DNA from: Leclercia pneumoniae
GTDB lineage: Bacteria > Pseudomonadota > Gammaproteobacteria > Enterobacterales > Enterobacteriaceae
DNA: 64,000 bases
Direction: 5' to 3'
Assembly: GCF_017348915.1 (NCBI RefSeq)
Contig: NZ_CP071383.1
Location: 2,418,001 to 2,482,000 of the forward strand
The notes under the pieces were generated by a model, which saw only the letters and a list, made by a program, of their open reading frames with translations, was not told where the DNA came from and made no database searches. The position numbers and the translations under genes are program-made. Each line of letters opens with the position of its first letter. The first letter of the stretch is position 1. This document shows, piece by piece, positions 35,209 through 44,160 of this stretch.

Positions 35209-36222
35209 TTATTCCGTAGACAACATTAAGCGTAAACGGCCGCCTGCCCCCCAAATTTGACACTGCCAGGATGCGCAGCGGTGACTTATTTGGTTTAGAT
35301 AGGTATTTCCTAAAGTACCTAAAGGGACGCCGTTACTGACCTGAATATGATGTTCCCCAGTATTAAGCGTGGCATTAAGCCCAGCGGAGACCAAAATCAA
35401 ATTTTTTAAACCGCTATGGTAATAACCCACCAGCAACGGAAATTGTCCCGGTAAATTTGCCTGACGCAGCAGTTGATTAACCTGTTTAAGCAAGCTGCCC
35501 AACTCGGGGAGCCGCTGCCGCTGATGAGAAAGCTGTTCTTGCAATAAACCGTTAAACAATGCGCGTAACAATAAAGCAGCCAGGACGCCATTATCCCCTG
35601 CGCGGGTAACATCCAGACAATAAAATGCCAGATCGTTATCCGATAACGGTGCAATATCCAGCACCAGTCCCGGCTTGTCGGCAGCAACCAGCTGGCGATA
35701 ATTAACCTTGCACTCGGCGATGATCTGCTGAACCGGAGGCTGTAACTCTTTCAGTAATTTCGCTGCTGCATGGGGGTTATTGACCAGTGCATCCCAATCC
35801 TGGAAGAGACGTTCTTCCTCTTCCACACGTGAATTGAACATATTGGGATAAAGGCAGGCGAAGACGGTTTCCCGCAGACGATTGAGATCTTTCACTGGTT
35901 TGAGCAGTACGTCCTGCACGCCCAGACGAAGCGCTTTCGCGATGTCAGCCATATTCTCGGTGGCTGAAATCACCAGCACGGGCGTCTGATCGCCTTCATT
36001 GCGGAGGTGCTCGACGAGCGCCAGGCCATTCATACGCGGCATGGCGAGATCGCAGATCATCAGATCGGGCTTCATGCTCATCATAATTTCCAGTGCGTCG
36101 ATACCATCACCGGCCAGTGCTGTTGTTGCACCTAACGATGAGAGCCAGGAGTCAAGCAGTGAACGGAAAACGGGCTCGTCTTCGACAATCAGGATATGTT
36201 TTCCGGCCAATGGTTGCGTCAT
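35209..36222 (-). CDS. rssB: RpoS adaptor/response regulator RssB
   Basis: RssB delivers RpoS to ClpXP for degradation. The 337-residue protein has an N-terminal receiver domain (LIVEDEP, phosphoacceptor Asp58 in DLMICDLAMPRMN, Lys in LLKPV). It is followed by a helical linker and a degenerate PP2C-like effector domain. Length equals E. coli RssB. It lies downstream of rssA on the same strand, as in E. coli. Confidence 0.95.
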   Translation of the reverse strand: MTQPLAGKHILIVEDEPVFRSLLDSWLSSLGATTALAGDGIDALEIMMSMKPDLMICDLAMPRMNGLALVEHLRNEGDQTPVLVISATENMADIAKALRLGVQDVLLKPVKDLNRLRETVFACLYPNMFNSRVEEEERLFQDWDALVNNPHAAAKLLKELQPPVQQIIAECKVNYRQLVAADKPGLVLDIAPLSDNDLAFYCLDVTRAGDNGVLAALLLRALFNGLLQEQLSHQRQRLPELGSLLKQVNQLLRQANLPGQFPLLVGYYHSGLKNLILVSAGLNATLNTGEHHIQVSNGVPLGTLGNTYLNQISHRCASWQCQIWGAGGRLRLMLSTE

Positions 36223-36315
36223 GTTTTCTCCCCGGGCTGACAGTAGATCAATAGTGGCACGCTATCGGTACTATCGCCTGTCAGATTTTGCTGAAGTAAT
36301 CAAAAAAAGGGGCGC

Positions 36316-37218
36316 TCAGTGTGTCGTGCGCACCAAAGGTATCAATTCATCCATTTTCTTTTCGACAGCTTGCACGCCTGCCGTAATGGCTGCTTCTGCC
36401 CGATGAAAATCGAGCGTCGAGATTTGCGGACAAAAAGGTTGAATCAGAATATCAGGTGGATCGCCCGCCATGCGGTTGCGTTTTAGGCGATTTTCTAGCA
36501 CCTGGATGGAGGTCGTCATAATTTCCATTGCCGTAGGTGCCGCAACCAGCTTACGCGCAGTAAAGCGCCCTAACCTTTCACGAAGGCGTTCATGCCATAC
36601 TCGCTCCTCGCTACTGGTTTCATCAGAATGCGTGTTTACTGGCATCAGGTCTTGCTGCATAAGATGGGCATCATGCTGGAGATCAACTGCAATAACGATA
36701 TCCGCGCCCATGGCGCGCGTCAGGGAGATAGGAATGGGGTTAACGACACCGCCATCCACCAGCCAGTAACCATTGTGCGGGACCGGTGCCATTAAGCCCG
36801 GCATACTGCAGGAGGCGCGCACGGCCAGGTGGATATCCCCTTCGGTGAACCAGAGTTCCCGGCCGGTGCTAAGGTTGGTGGCAACGGCGCCGAAGGGACG
36901 TTGGCAATCGGCAAAGTCGCTCAGCGGCATAACCTGACGGTAGTGGTTGAAGACACGTTCACCGCGCAGTAACCCGCCACGCTGCCAGGAGAGATCCATC
37001 AGGCGCAGCACGTCCCAGTAGCTGAAAGAACGTACCCAGGTTTCCAGCTCGGGTAATTTGCCACAGGAGTACGCAGCACCCACCAGAGAACCAATCGAAC
37101 AGCCTGCAACTATATCAATTTCGATACCAAGACGTTGTAAGGCATTGATCACACCTATATGCGACCAGCCCCGGGCCGCACCCGACCCTAAAGCCAGTCC
37201 AATTTTAACCTTTCTCAT
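36316..37218 (-). CDS. rssA: Patatin-like phospholipase family protein RssA
   Basis: A 300-residue patatin-like protein. It has the oxyanion loop GLALGSGAARGW, nucleophile Ser in GCSIGSLVGA near residue 41, and the dyad Asp in VDGGVVNP near 153. Predicted to hydrolyse lipid acyl esters; the physiological substrate is unknown. It is upstream of rssB and may be cotranscribed with it. Confidence 0.93.
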   Translation of the reverse strand: MRKVKIGLALGSGAARGWSHIGVINALQRLGIEIDIVAGCSIGSLVGAAYSCGKLPELETWVRSFSYWDVLRLMDLSWQRGGLLRGERVFNHYRQVMPLSDFADCQRPFGAVATNLSTGRELWFTEGDIHLAVRASCSMPGLMAPVPHNGYWLVDGGVVNPIPISLTRAMGADIVIAVDLQHDAHLMQQDLMPVNTHSDETSSEERVWHERLRERLGRFTARKLVAAPTAMEIMTTSIQVLENRLKRNRMAGDPPDILIQPFCPQISTLDFHRAEAAITAGVQAVEKKMDELIPLVRTTH

Positions 37219-37328
37219 TCTTACCGTTTAGCGTCCCCTGGACTCCTGACAATGGCGTCATTGCAACCGCTCAGTTAACATAGTGCCACCCTGGCGTTTT
37301 CGCCGTTATTTTAGCTTTCAGGAAGAGA

Positions 37329-37790
37329 ATGGTGTCTCAACTCTGTCCCTGTGGTAGCGCTCTCGAGTATAGCCTATGTTGCCAGCGATATCTTTCTGGT
37401 GAACAGGTTGCTCCTGATCCGTCACACCTTATGCGTTCACGTTACAGTGCTTTTGTGAGCCGTGACGCAAACTATCTGATAAAAACCTGGCATCCATCCT
37501 GTCAGGCTGAGACTTTTCGCCAGGAGATTGAAGCCGGTTTTGCTCATACCGAATGGCGCGGCCTCACCCTTTTTGACACGGCCACAGGCCATGACGAAAA
37601 CGAAGGTTTTGTCAGCTTTGTCGCCCGATTTTCCGAGCAGGGAAAAGCCGGGGCGATTATCGAGCGTTCCCGTTTCTTAAAGGAAGGGGGACAGTGGTAC
37701 TATATTGATGGTACTCGTCCGCAGTTTGGCCGTAATGACCCCTGCCCCTGCGGATCAGGTAAAAAATTTAAAAAGTGCTGCGGGCAGTAG
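37329..37790 (+). CDS. ychJ: SEC-C motif protein YchJ
   Basis: A 153-residue protein with two zinc-type motifs: [13 protein letters not shown] at the N terminus and the SEC-C motif [15 protein letters not shown] at the C terminus. The middle domain has a NTF2-like fold in relatives. Function is unknown. ATG at 37329 and GTG at 37332 are both possible; the GTG would give exactly the E. coli length and leaves better ribosome spacing. Confidence 0.93.
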   Translation: MVSQLCPCGSALEYSLCCQRYLSGEQVAPDPSHLMRSRYSAFVSRDANYLIKTWHPSCQAETFRQEIEAGFAHTEWRGLTLFDTATGHDENEGFVSFVARFSEQGKAGAIIERSRFLKEGGQWYYIDGTRPQFGRNDPCPCGSGKKFKKCCGQ

Positions 37791-37837
37791 TCCCTGGCCA
37801 CCTATAACAAGCCAACAATCAACAGGATTTACCGGCA

Positions 37838-38680
37838 ATGCAATCAATTCAACGCAAAGTCTTGCGCACTATTTGTCCTGACCAGAAAGGTCTCATCGCC
37901 CGTATTACCAACATTTGTTACAAGCACGAACTGAATATTGTGCAAAATAATGAGTTTGTTGATCATCGCACCGGCCGTTTCTTTATGCGTACCGAGCTGG
38001 AAGGGATTTTTAACGACGCCACGCTGCTGGCGGATCTGGATGGTGCGTTGCCGGAAGGTTCGGTTCGCGAGTTAACCCCAGCGGGTCGTCGTCGCATTGT
38101 CATTCTGGTCACTAAAGAGGCGCATTGCTTGGGTGATCTGCTGATGAAAGCGAACTACGGCGGGCTGGATGTGGAGATCGCTGCGGTAATTGGCAACCAC
38201 GATACCCTGCGCACGTTGGTTGAACGTTTTGATATTCCTTTCCAGTTGGTCAGCCACGAGGGGCATACCCGCGAAGAGCATGATGCGTTAATGGCAGATG
38301 CCATTGATGCCTATAACCCGGATTACGTGGTTCTGGCGAAATATATGCGCGTATTAACCCCCTCTTTCGTGGCGCGTTTCCCGAACAAGATTATCAATAT
38401 TCACCACTCGTTCCTGCCTGCCTTTATCGGCGCGCGCCCTTATCATCAGGCCTATGAGCGTGGTGTTAAAATCATTGGCGCCACTGCACACTACGTGAAC
38501 GATAACCTGGATGAGGGTCCTATCATCATGCAGGACGTGATTCATGTGAATCATACCTATACCGCAGAGGATATGATGCGTGCCGGACGCGATGTTGAGA
38601 AAAACGTCTTAAGCCGCGCGTTGTATCAGGTGCTGGCGCAACGTGTGTTCGTCTACGGTAACAGAACAATTATTCTTTAA
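37838..38680 (+). CDS. purU: Formyltetrahydrofolate deformylase
   Basis: Hydrolyses 10-formyl-THF to formate and THF, supplying formate for PurT and balancing the one-carbon pool. The 280-residue protein has an N-terminal ACT domain (residues ~8-85, ICPDQKGLIARITN) and a formyltransferase-fold domain. The catalytic set is in NIHHSFLPAFIGARPYHQA and in GATAHYVNDNLDEGPII (Asn, His, Asp). Length equals E. coli PurU. Confidence 0.97.
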   Translation: MQSIQRKVLRTICPDQKGLIARITNICYKHELNIVQNNEFVDHRTGRFFMRTELEGIFNDATLLADLDGALPEGSVRELTPAGRRRIVILVTKEAHCLGDLLMKANYGGLDVEIAAVIGNHDTLRTLVERFDIPFQLVSHEGHTREEHDALMADAIDAYNPDYVVLAKYMRVLTPSFVARFPNKIINIHHSFLPAFIGARPYHQAYERGVKIIGATAHYVNDNLDEGPIIMQDVIHVNHTYTAEDMMRAGRDVEKNVLSRALYQVLAQRVFVYGNRTIIL

Positions 38681-38761
38681 TCCTTTGGGAAATGAATTGA
38701 TTAGCTTTGCACCTTTACGGATAAAAAGCAGTCAAACAATGTCATTTACCTAAAGGAATGC

Positions 38762-38789
38762 TTTACAGGGGCGTCTCATTTGATATGAT
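38762..38789 (+). promoter_or_regulatory. tyrT/tyrV tRNA promoter
   Basis: TTTACA and TATGAT hexamers separated by 16 bases, followed by a GC-rich discriminator (GCGCCCC). This matches the stringently controlled tyrT promoter of E. coli almost base for base. Confidence 0.9.
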
Positions 38790-38836
38790 GCGCCCCGCTT
38801 CCAACAGGAAGCAGACCAGTAATAGCATTACCCCGT

Positions 38837-38921
<85 letters not shown>

Positions 38922-39130
38922 TTATTCACCACAGCAATGTGGTAACACCGGTGAGTTAACGTAAGGTTTGCGCTTATCGGGAAGGGTGAGAACCTTCGAC
39001 TAAGGTTCGACTCTCGCGAAAGCGAGAGAACGTTGCAAAAAGCAACGGCCCGAAGGGTGAGGAGCGAAGCGACGAATAATCCTTCCCCCACCACCATCTT
39101 CACGCAGCACCTCAAAATAGTATTACCCCT
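38922..39130 (+). other. Spacer between the two tRNA-Tyr genes with a divergent rtT-like unit
   Basis: The 209-base spacer carries a diverged copy of the 174-bp repeat found downstream (GGGAAGG..TGAGAA, CCCGAAGGG, GAGGAGCGAAGCG) and ends with a second copy of the last 19 bases of the tRNA at 39078-39096. It has extensive potential for hairpins. Confidence 0.75.
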
Positions 39131-39215
<85 letters not shown>

Positions 39216-39216
39216 T

Positions 39217-39767
39217 CACTTACCTGTCGCTACAAACTTTCTCTCAGTTCAGTGCTCCATATTCTCCGAAGCGGGAAGGATGAGAAGCTTCGACCAAGGT
39301 TCGATTCGAGCGAAGCGAGAAAGCGTTGCCGCAGGCAACGACCCGAAGGGCGAGGCGCAGCGCGCCGAGTAATCCTTCCCCCACCACCATCACTTACCTG
39401 TCGCTACAAACTTTCTCTCAGTTCAGTGCTCCATATTCTCCGAAGCGGGAAGGATGAGAAGCTTCGACCAAGGTTCGATTCGAGCGAAGCGAGAAAGCGT
39501 TGCCGCAGGCAACGACCCGAAGGGCGAGGCGCAGCGCGCCGAGTAATCCTTCCCCCACCACCATCACTTACCTGTCGCTACAAACTTTCTCTCAGTTCAG
39601 TGCTCCATATTCTCCGAAGCGGGAAGGATGAGAAGCTTCGACCAAGGTTCGATTCAAGCGAAGCGAGAAAGCGTTGCCGCAGGCAACGACCCGAAGGGCG
39701 AGGCGCAGCGCGCCGAGTAATCCTTCCCCCACCACCATCACTTACCTGTCGCTACAAACACTCTCTC
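39217..39767 (+). repeat. rttR: Three 174-bp tandem rtT-type repeats plus a partial fourth
   Basis: Units run 39217-39390, 39391-39564 and 39565-39738, followed by the first ~29 bases of a fourth. The units are nearly identical: one base differs (GATTCGAGC to GATTCAAGC) in the third. Each unit ends with the last 19 bases of tRNA-Tyr. E. coli tyrT has equivalent 178-bp rtT repeats, which give the rtT RNA on tRNA processing. Each unit also has a 30-codon frame starting [15 protein letters not shown] (39280-39372, 39454-39546, 39628-39720), corresponding to the tpr peptide position of E. coli. Translation of it is not shown by the sequence. Confidence 0.9.
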
Positions 39768-39797
39768 AATTCATTGGTGCACCATTAGCAACTGCAG

Positions 39798-40244
39798 TTA
39801 CATCGGCGGCAACCGGCGTTTCACCGGCGAACTCTTCACGATTGACGTGTTGCACTGGGCATGTTCAGCCAGACCGTCCAGCAGCGTATCCAGTTGACCG
39901 ATAGAGCGCACCACCAGCCTGATCACAAAGCAATCCTCCCCCGTGACCTTATCGCTTTCAATGCACTCAGGCATGGCCTGAATATACTTATCGACCTTGT
40001 GCAGTAACCCTGGCAATGGCCGCACGCGCACCAGCGCCTGCAAGGTATACCCCAACGCCGCGAGATCCACGCGTGCGCCATAACCCTGAATCACGCCACG
40101 CTCTTCGAGCCGCTTCAGACGTTCGGCCGTGCTGGGCGATGTCAGTCCAACCCGGCTGCTAAGAACCTTTAACGACATGCGCGCATCTTCAACCAGACAG
40201 GCCAGTATTTGCCGATCGATTTCATCAAGCAGGCTTTCCATCAT
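39798..40244 (-). CDS. Lrp/AsnC-family transcriptional regulator
   Basis: A 148-residue regulator: N-terminal helix-turn-helix (LLDEIDRQILACLVEDARMS, then GLTSPSTAERLKRLEERGVI) and C-terminal RAM/AsnC effector-binding domain (LQALVRVRP, VTGEDCFVIRLVV). The start at 40244 follows AAGGTG; the frame is open upstream but those codons add nothing family-like. It is divergent from a DMT exporter with about 100 bases between starts. Inference: it senses an amino acid or related molecule and controls the exporter. This pair is absent from the same place in E. coli K-12. Confidence 0.85.
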   Translation of the reverse strand: MMESLLDEIDRQILACLVEDARMSLKVLSSRVGLTSPSTAERLKRLEERGVIQGYGARVDLAALGYTLQALVRVRPLPGLLHKVDKYIQAMPECIESDKVTGEDCFVIRLVVRSIGQLDTLLDGLAEHAQCNTSIVKSSPVKRRLPPM

Positions 40245-40347
40245 TTTCACCTTATTTAAAAAAGCATTTAACCCATTTCGCCTTATTTCCTCTCTGTAAA
40301 ACATATCAGACTTTTTCGACAATAGAGCCTCAATCAGGAGGTGTGCG

Positions 40348-41244
40348 ATGCAAGATATTCATAAAGGCGTCTGGCAGATGGGTCTGGCGATGCTCATTTC
40401 AGGCTCAATTGGCGCGTTTGTTCTTCTTTCTGGTCTGCCGGTGACGGACGTCGTTTTCTGGCGCTGCGCGATCGGCGCCGTGACGCTGCTGGCTTTTATT
40501 CGGATCGGCAATAAACCGTTCAGTACGCTCACCCGCACTGCACTGGCGCTGGCAGTTATCGGCGGGGTCGCCCTGGTGGTGAACTGGTTACTTCTTTTCG
40601 CGGCCTATACGCGCATCTCGATTGGCCTGTCGACGGTGGTCTATAACACTCAGCCTTTCATGCTGGTAATGATGGGGATGTTTTTAGGAGAACGCGTCAC
40701 TCTGGTGAAATGGGGGTGGCTGCTGCTCGCTTTTACGGGCGTGGTGATTTTGCTCTCCAGTGAACTTACCGGTGGCCATAACGCTGAATGGCTTACGGGC
40801 ATCGGGCTGGCGCTCGGCGCGGCTTTTTTCTATGCGCTTACAGCAATCATTACCCGTAAGCTCTCCTCCGTCACGCCGCAACATATTGCCTTTATCCAGG
40901 TACTGGTGGGGGTGGTGATGCTGTTGCCGATGGCGCATATGCCAACGTTTTCGGGCAACTTCCCGTGGCCCATTTTGCTCACCCTTGGGGTCGTCCATAC
41001 CGGCATCATGTATCAGTTGCTCTACAGCGCCATTCAGAAACTACCAACGCCCATCACCGGCTCCCTCTCTTTTATCTATCCGGTAGTGGCTATCCTGGTC
41101 GATAACCTGGTGTTTGGTCACTCACTGAATCTGACACAGCTGGCGGGCGGCGCACTGATACTGTTTGCGGCGGCGGGTAACAATCTGGGCTGGGGCGAAA
41201 AAAAACCCCGCGAGTGCGGGGTTGATATCAAAACGGTGGATTAG
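40348..41244 (+). CDS. EamA/DMT-family metabolite exporter
   Basis: A 298-residue drug/metabolite transporter with ten predicted helices in two EamA repeats (residues ~5-135 and ~150-285). AGGAGGT precedes the ATG. The substrate is unknown; the divergent Lrp-type regulator suggests an amino acid or amine. The last ~15 codons overlap the narGHJI terminator, and its stop overlaps the narI stop region on the other strand. Its C-terminal residues ([15 protein letters not shown]) are encoded by that hairpin, so the tail may have been created by the junction. Confidence 0.88.
   Translation: MQDIHKGVWQMGLAMLISGSIGAFVLLSGLPVTDVVFWRCAIGAVTLLAFIRIGNKPFSTLTRTALALAVIGGVALVVNWLLLFAAYTRISIGLSTVVYNTQPFMLVMMGMFLGERVTLVKWGWLLLAFTGVVILLSSELTGGHNAEWLTGIGLALGAAFFYALTAIITRKLSSVTPQHIAFIQVLVGVVMLLPMAHMPTFSGNFPWPILLTLGVVHTGIMYQLLYSAIQKLPTPITGSLSFIYPVVAILVDNLVFGHSLNLTQLAGGALILFAAAGNNLGWGEKKPRECGVDIKTVD
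41198..41223 (-). terminator. narGHJI terminator inside the exporter gene
   Basis: On the minus strand AACCCCGC-ACTC-GCGGGGTT followed by eight T. It lies 18 bases beyond the narI stop and within the coding sequence of the convergent exporter. Confidence 0.88.
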
Positions 41245-41918
41245 CGACGGGCACGTACCAGCTGGTATCTGCGCGTCAGGTACTCTACCGGCGCGCTCCA
41301 GATGTGCACCAAACGTGAGAACGGGAACAGCACAAACAGCGTCATCCCCAGCACCAGGTGCACGCGGAAGACAAAGGCCACGCCGTCCAGATGCTCAGAG
41401 GCCCCGCCGTGGAAGGTCACCACGGATTGGGCCCACCCCACGAGCTTCATCATCTCACTGCCGTCCATATGCTGCGCAGAGAACGGAATGGTCAGCAGGC
41501 CGAGCGCACACTGCACCATCAGCAGGGTAAGGATCAGAATATCCGCGCCGGTAGTCGTCGCACGCACGCGTGGGCTAAACAGACGGCGTTTCAGCAGTAA
41601 TAAGCCCCCCACCAGGGTCATCACCCCGCAGGCGCCGCCTGCCAGCATCGCCATTTTCTGTTTCACTTCGATCGGCAGCCAGGCTTCATACATCCAGTGC
41701 GGCGTTAGCATCCCCAGGAAGTGACCGGCGAAAATCCCCAGGATCCCGATGTGGAACAGGTTAGAGGCCAGGTTCATCCCCTTGCGGTCCAGCATCTGGC
41801 TGGAGGCCGCACGCCAGCTATACTGGCCATAGTCATAACGCAGCCAGCTTCCCACCAGGAATACGGTGCCCACAATGTACGGGTAGATGTCAAAGAAGAA
41901 CATATTCAGGAAGTGCAT
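41241..41918 (-). CDS. narI: Respiratory nitrate reductase A gamma subunit (cytochrome b)
   Basis: Membrane diheme cytochrome b that takes electrons from quinol and passes them to NarH. The 225-residue protein equals E. coli NarI, with five transmembrane helices and the heme-ligand histidines ([36 protein letters not shown]). The start overlaps the narJ stop by one base (TAATG). Last gene of narGHJI. Confidence 0.97.
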   Translation of the reverse strand: MHFLNMFFFDIYPYIVGTVFLVGSWLRYDYGQYSWRAASSQMLDRKGMNLASNLFHIGILGIFAGHFLGMLTPHWMYEAWLPIEVKQKMAMLAGGACGVMTLVGGLLLLKRRLFSPRVRATTTGADILILTLLMVQCALGLLTIPFSAQHMDGSEMMKLVGWAQSVVTFHGGASEHLDGVAFVFRVHLVLGMTLFVLFPFSRLVHIWSAPVEYLTRRYQLVRARR

Positions 41919-42628
41919 TATTGCTGTCCTCCGTTAGAGATATTCAAATATTGCGGGGCAACGGCTCCGGCAAAACGACGCTGGTGAGCCGAGATTTCAG
42001 ACTCGCCGCAATTCTGGTCAGCAAAGAATTTCACCTGCTCCTCTTCCCAGACGGCATCCAGCGCCTGTGGGGTATCATCGCGGGCTTCGTCCGCGATTTT
42101 TTCCGCCACTTTCTCACTGTCGATTGCCGCTTTTGCCAGTTTCACCAGCAGTTCGAACAGAACGGCATACGCACTTTCACGCTGTTGCAGACGCGCGTTC
42201 AGCAATGCCAGAATCGGCGCGATATCCTGCAAACCGCCCAGCGCCTCTTCTTTCGGCAGCTGCGCCAGATACTCCAGATAGAGCGGCAGATGATCCGGCA
42301 GCTCACGGCTGTCGAGCTGCAGGCCATGCTGCTCGTACTGCGCCATCAGATCCACCATCGCCTGACCGCGGTCGCGGGATTCACCGTGTACGTGTTCGAA
42401 CAGCAGCAGCGAGGTTGCGCGGCCACGGTCGAACAGCTGGCTGTAGTCTGCCTGCGCATCAAGCAGATCGCGCGCAAGCAGATCGCGCAGGAACACGCCC
42501 AGCTTCTGGGCATCGGCTTTATCCAGATTTTCAGATGACGCGAGTGCATCGAAGAGTTCCTGTTGATGCTGCGCAAGCGCAGCATCCGGGTACTCGAGCA
42601 GACGCGAAACAATGACAAGTTCAATCAT
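41918..42628 (-). CDS. narJ: Nitrate reductase assembly chaperone
   Basis: TorD/NarJ-family chaperone that holds apo-NarGH until the molybdenum cofactor is inserted and then lets it dock on NarI. The 236-residue helical protein has the family core [19 protein letters not shown] near residue 75-95. It is not part of the final enzyme. ATGA overlap with narH. Confidence 0.95.
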   Translation of the reverse strand: MIELVIVSRLLEYPDAALAQHQQELFDALASSENLDKADAQKLGVFLRDLLARDLLDAQADYSQLFDRGRATSLLLFEHVHGESRDRGQAMVDLMAQYEQHGLQLDSRELPDHLPLYLEYLAQLPKEEALGGLQDIAPILALLNARLQQRESAYAVLFELLVKLAKAAIDSEKVAEKIADEARDDTPQALDAVWEEEQVKFFADQNCGESEISAHQRRFAGAVAPQYLNISNGGQQ

Positions 42629-44160
42629 TGGTGCGGCTCCGTTTTGCTGGTCACATCCATGGCATCGATGCGGCGGCTGTTGAACAGGTTGAATTTGGTG
42701 TCAGACCCGTGGCAACCATCACCAAAGGTAAAACCACATCCGCTTTTTTCCGGGAAGGCTTCGCGCGCCTGCTCACGGTGGCTGCTCGGCACCACGAAAC
42801 GGTCTTCGTAGTTCGCAATCGCCAGATAGCGGTACATCTCCTGCGCCTGCGCTTCCGTCAGACCTACCTCTTCCAGGGCACGGGTATCAATCACACCGTC
42901 CACGGTTTCAGTACGTTTGAAGTGACGCATTGCCAGCATACGTTTCAGCGCCAGCAGAACCGGCTGGGTGTCACCTGCGGTGAGCAGGTTCGCCAGATAC
43001 TGAACCGGGATACGCAGGCTTTCTACGTCCGGCAGAATGCCATTGCTGCCCAGTTCACCTGCGTCAGCCGCAGACTGAATCGGAGACAGAGGCGGCACAT
43101 ACCAGACCATCGGCAGCGTGCGGTATTCCGGATGCAGCGGCAGCGCCAGCTTCCAGTCCATCGCCATTTTGTACACCGGCGATTGCTGCGCCGCGTCGAT
43201 CACGCTCTGCGGTACGCCATCTTTCAGCGCCTGGGCAATCACTTTCGGATCGTTCGGATCGAGGAACACGTCCAGCTGGCGCTGATACAGATCTTTTTCG
43301 TTCTCAGTGCTGGCTGCGGTTTCAATCGCGTCCGCGTCGTACAGCAGCACGCCGAGGTAACGGATACGGCCCACGCAGCTTTCGGAACAGACCGTCGGCA
43401 TACCCGCTTCGATACGCGGATAGCAGAAGATGCACTTCTCGGATTTACCGCTCTTCCAGTTGAAGTAGATTTTCTTGTACGGGCAACCGGTGATACACAT
43501 ACGCCAGCCGCGGCACTTGTCCTGGTCAATCAGTACGATGCCGTCCTCTTCACGCTTGTAGATAGCACCGCTCGGACAGGTCGCCACACATGCCGGGTTC
43601 AGGCAGTGTTCGCACAGACGCGGCAGGTACATCATGAAAGTGTTTTCAAACTGGCCGTACATCGCCTTCTGCATGTTCTCGAAGTTTTTGTCTTTCGACA
43701 GTTTCTCGAACTCACCGCCCAGATCGTCTTCCCAGTTCGGACCTTTCTCGATCTTATTCATGCGCTGCCCGGTGATCAGGGAGCGAGGGCGTGCAATCGG
43801 CTGGTGCTTACCTTCTGCGGCGTTATGCAGGTTCTGATAGTCAAAATCAAACGGCTCGTAGTAATCGTCGATGCCCGGCAGATGCGGGTTTGCGAAGATT
43901 TTACCCAGCAGCATGGCACGGTTACCCATGCGCGGCTGAATTTTGCCGTTGATTTTGCGGATCCAGCCGCCCTTGTATTTTTCCTGGTCTTCCCAGTTGG
44001 TCGGGAAACCGGTGCCTGGCTTGGTTTCAACGTTGTTAAACCAGGCATATTCCGTACCTTCACGGCTGGTCCAGACGTTTTTACAGGTGACTGAGCAGGT
44101 ATGACAGCCGATGCATTTATCCAAATTCAGCACCATGCCGACTTGTGAACGAATTTTCAT
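42625..44160 (-). CDS. narH: Respiratory nitrate reductase A beta subunit
   Basis: Iron-sulfur subunit carrying three [4Fe-4S] clusters and one [3Fe-4S] cluster between NarI hemes and NarG. The 511-residue protein has the cysteine groups CIGCHTCSVTC, CEHCLNPACVATC, CRGWRMCITGC (Trp in place of a Cys, the [3Fe-4S] hallmark) and CIFC. Length is one less than E. coli NarH. Its start overlaps the narG stop (ATGA). Confidence 0.97.
   Translation of the reverse strand: MKIRSQVGMVLNLDKCIGCHTCSVTCKNVWTSREGTEYAWFNNVETKPGTGFPTNWEDQEKYKGGWIRKINGKIQPRMGNRAMLLGKIFANPHLPGIDDYYEPFDFDYQNLHNAAEGKHQPIARPRSLITGQRMNKIEKGPNWEDDLGGEFEKLSKDKNFENMQKAMYGQFENTFMMYLPRLCEHCLNPACVATCPSGAIYKREEDGIVLIDQDKCRGWRMCITGCPYKKIYFNWKSGKSEKCIFCYPRIEAGMPTVCSESCVGRIRYLGVLLYDADAIETAASTENEKDLYQRQLDVFLDPNDPKVIAQALKDGVPQSVIDAAQQSPVYKMAMDWKLALPLHPEYRTLPMVWYVPPLSPIQSAADAGELGSNGILPDVESLRIPVQYLANLLTAGDTQPVLLALKRMLAMRHFKRTETVDGVIDTRALEEVGLTEAQAQEMYRYLAIANYEDRFVVPSSHREQAREAFPEKSGCGFTFGDGCHGSDTKFNLFNSRRIDAMDVTSKTEPHQ

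Noticed and set aside
39217..39767. Possible CRISPR array
   Set aside because: Units are 174 bp and contiguous with no variable spacers; they contain tRNA 3' ends. They are rtT-type repeats.
42628..44094. A 488-codon frame antisense to narH
   Set aside because: Entirely within a highly conserved narH; composition reflects the complementary codons and there is no ribosome site.
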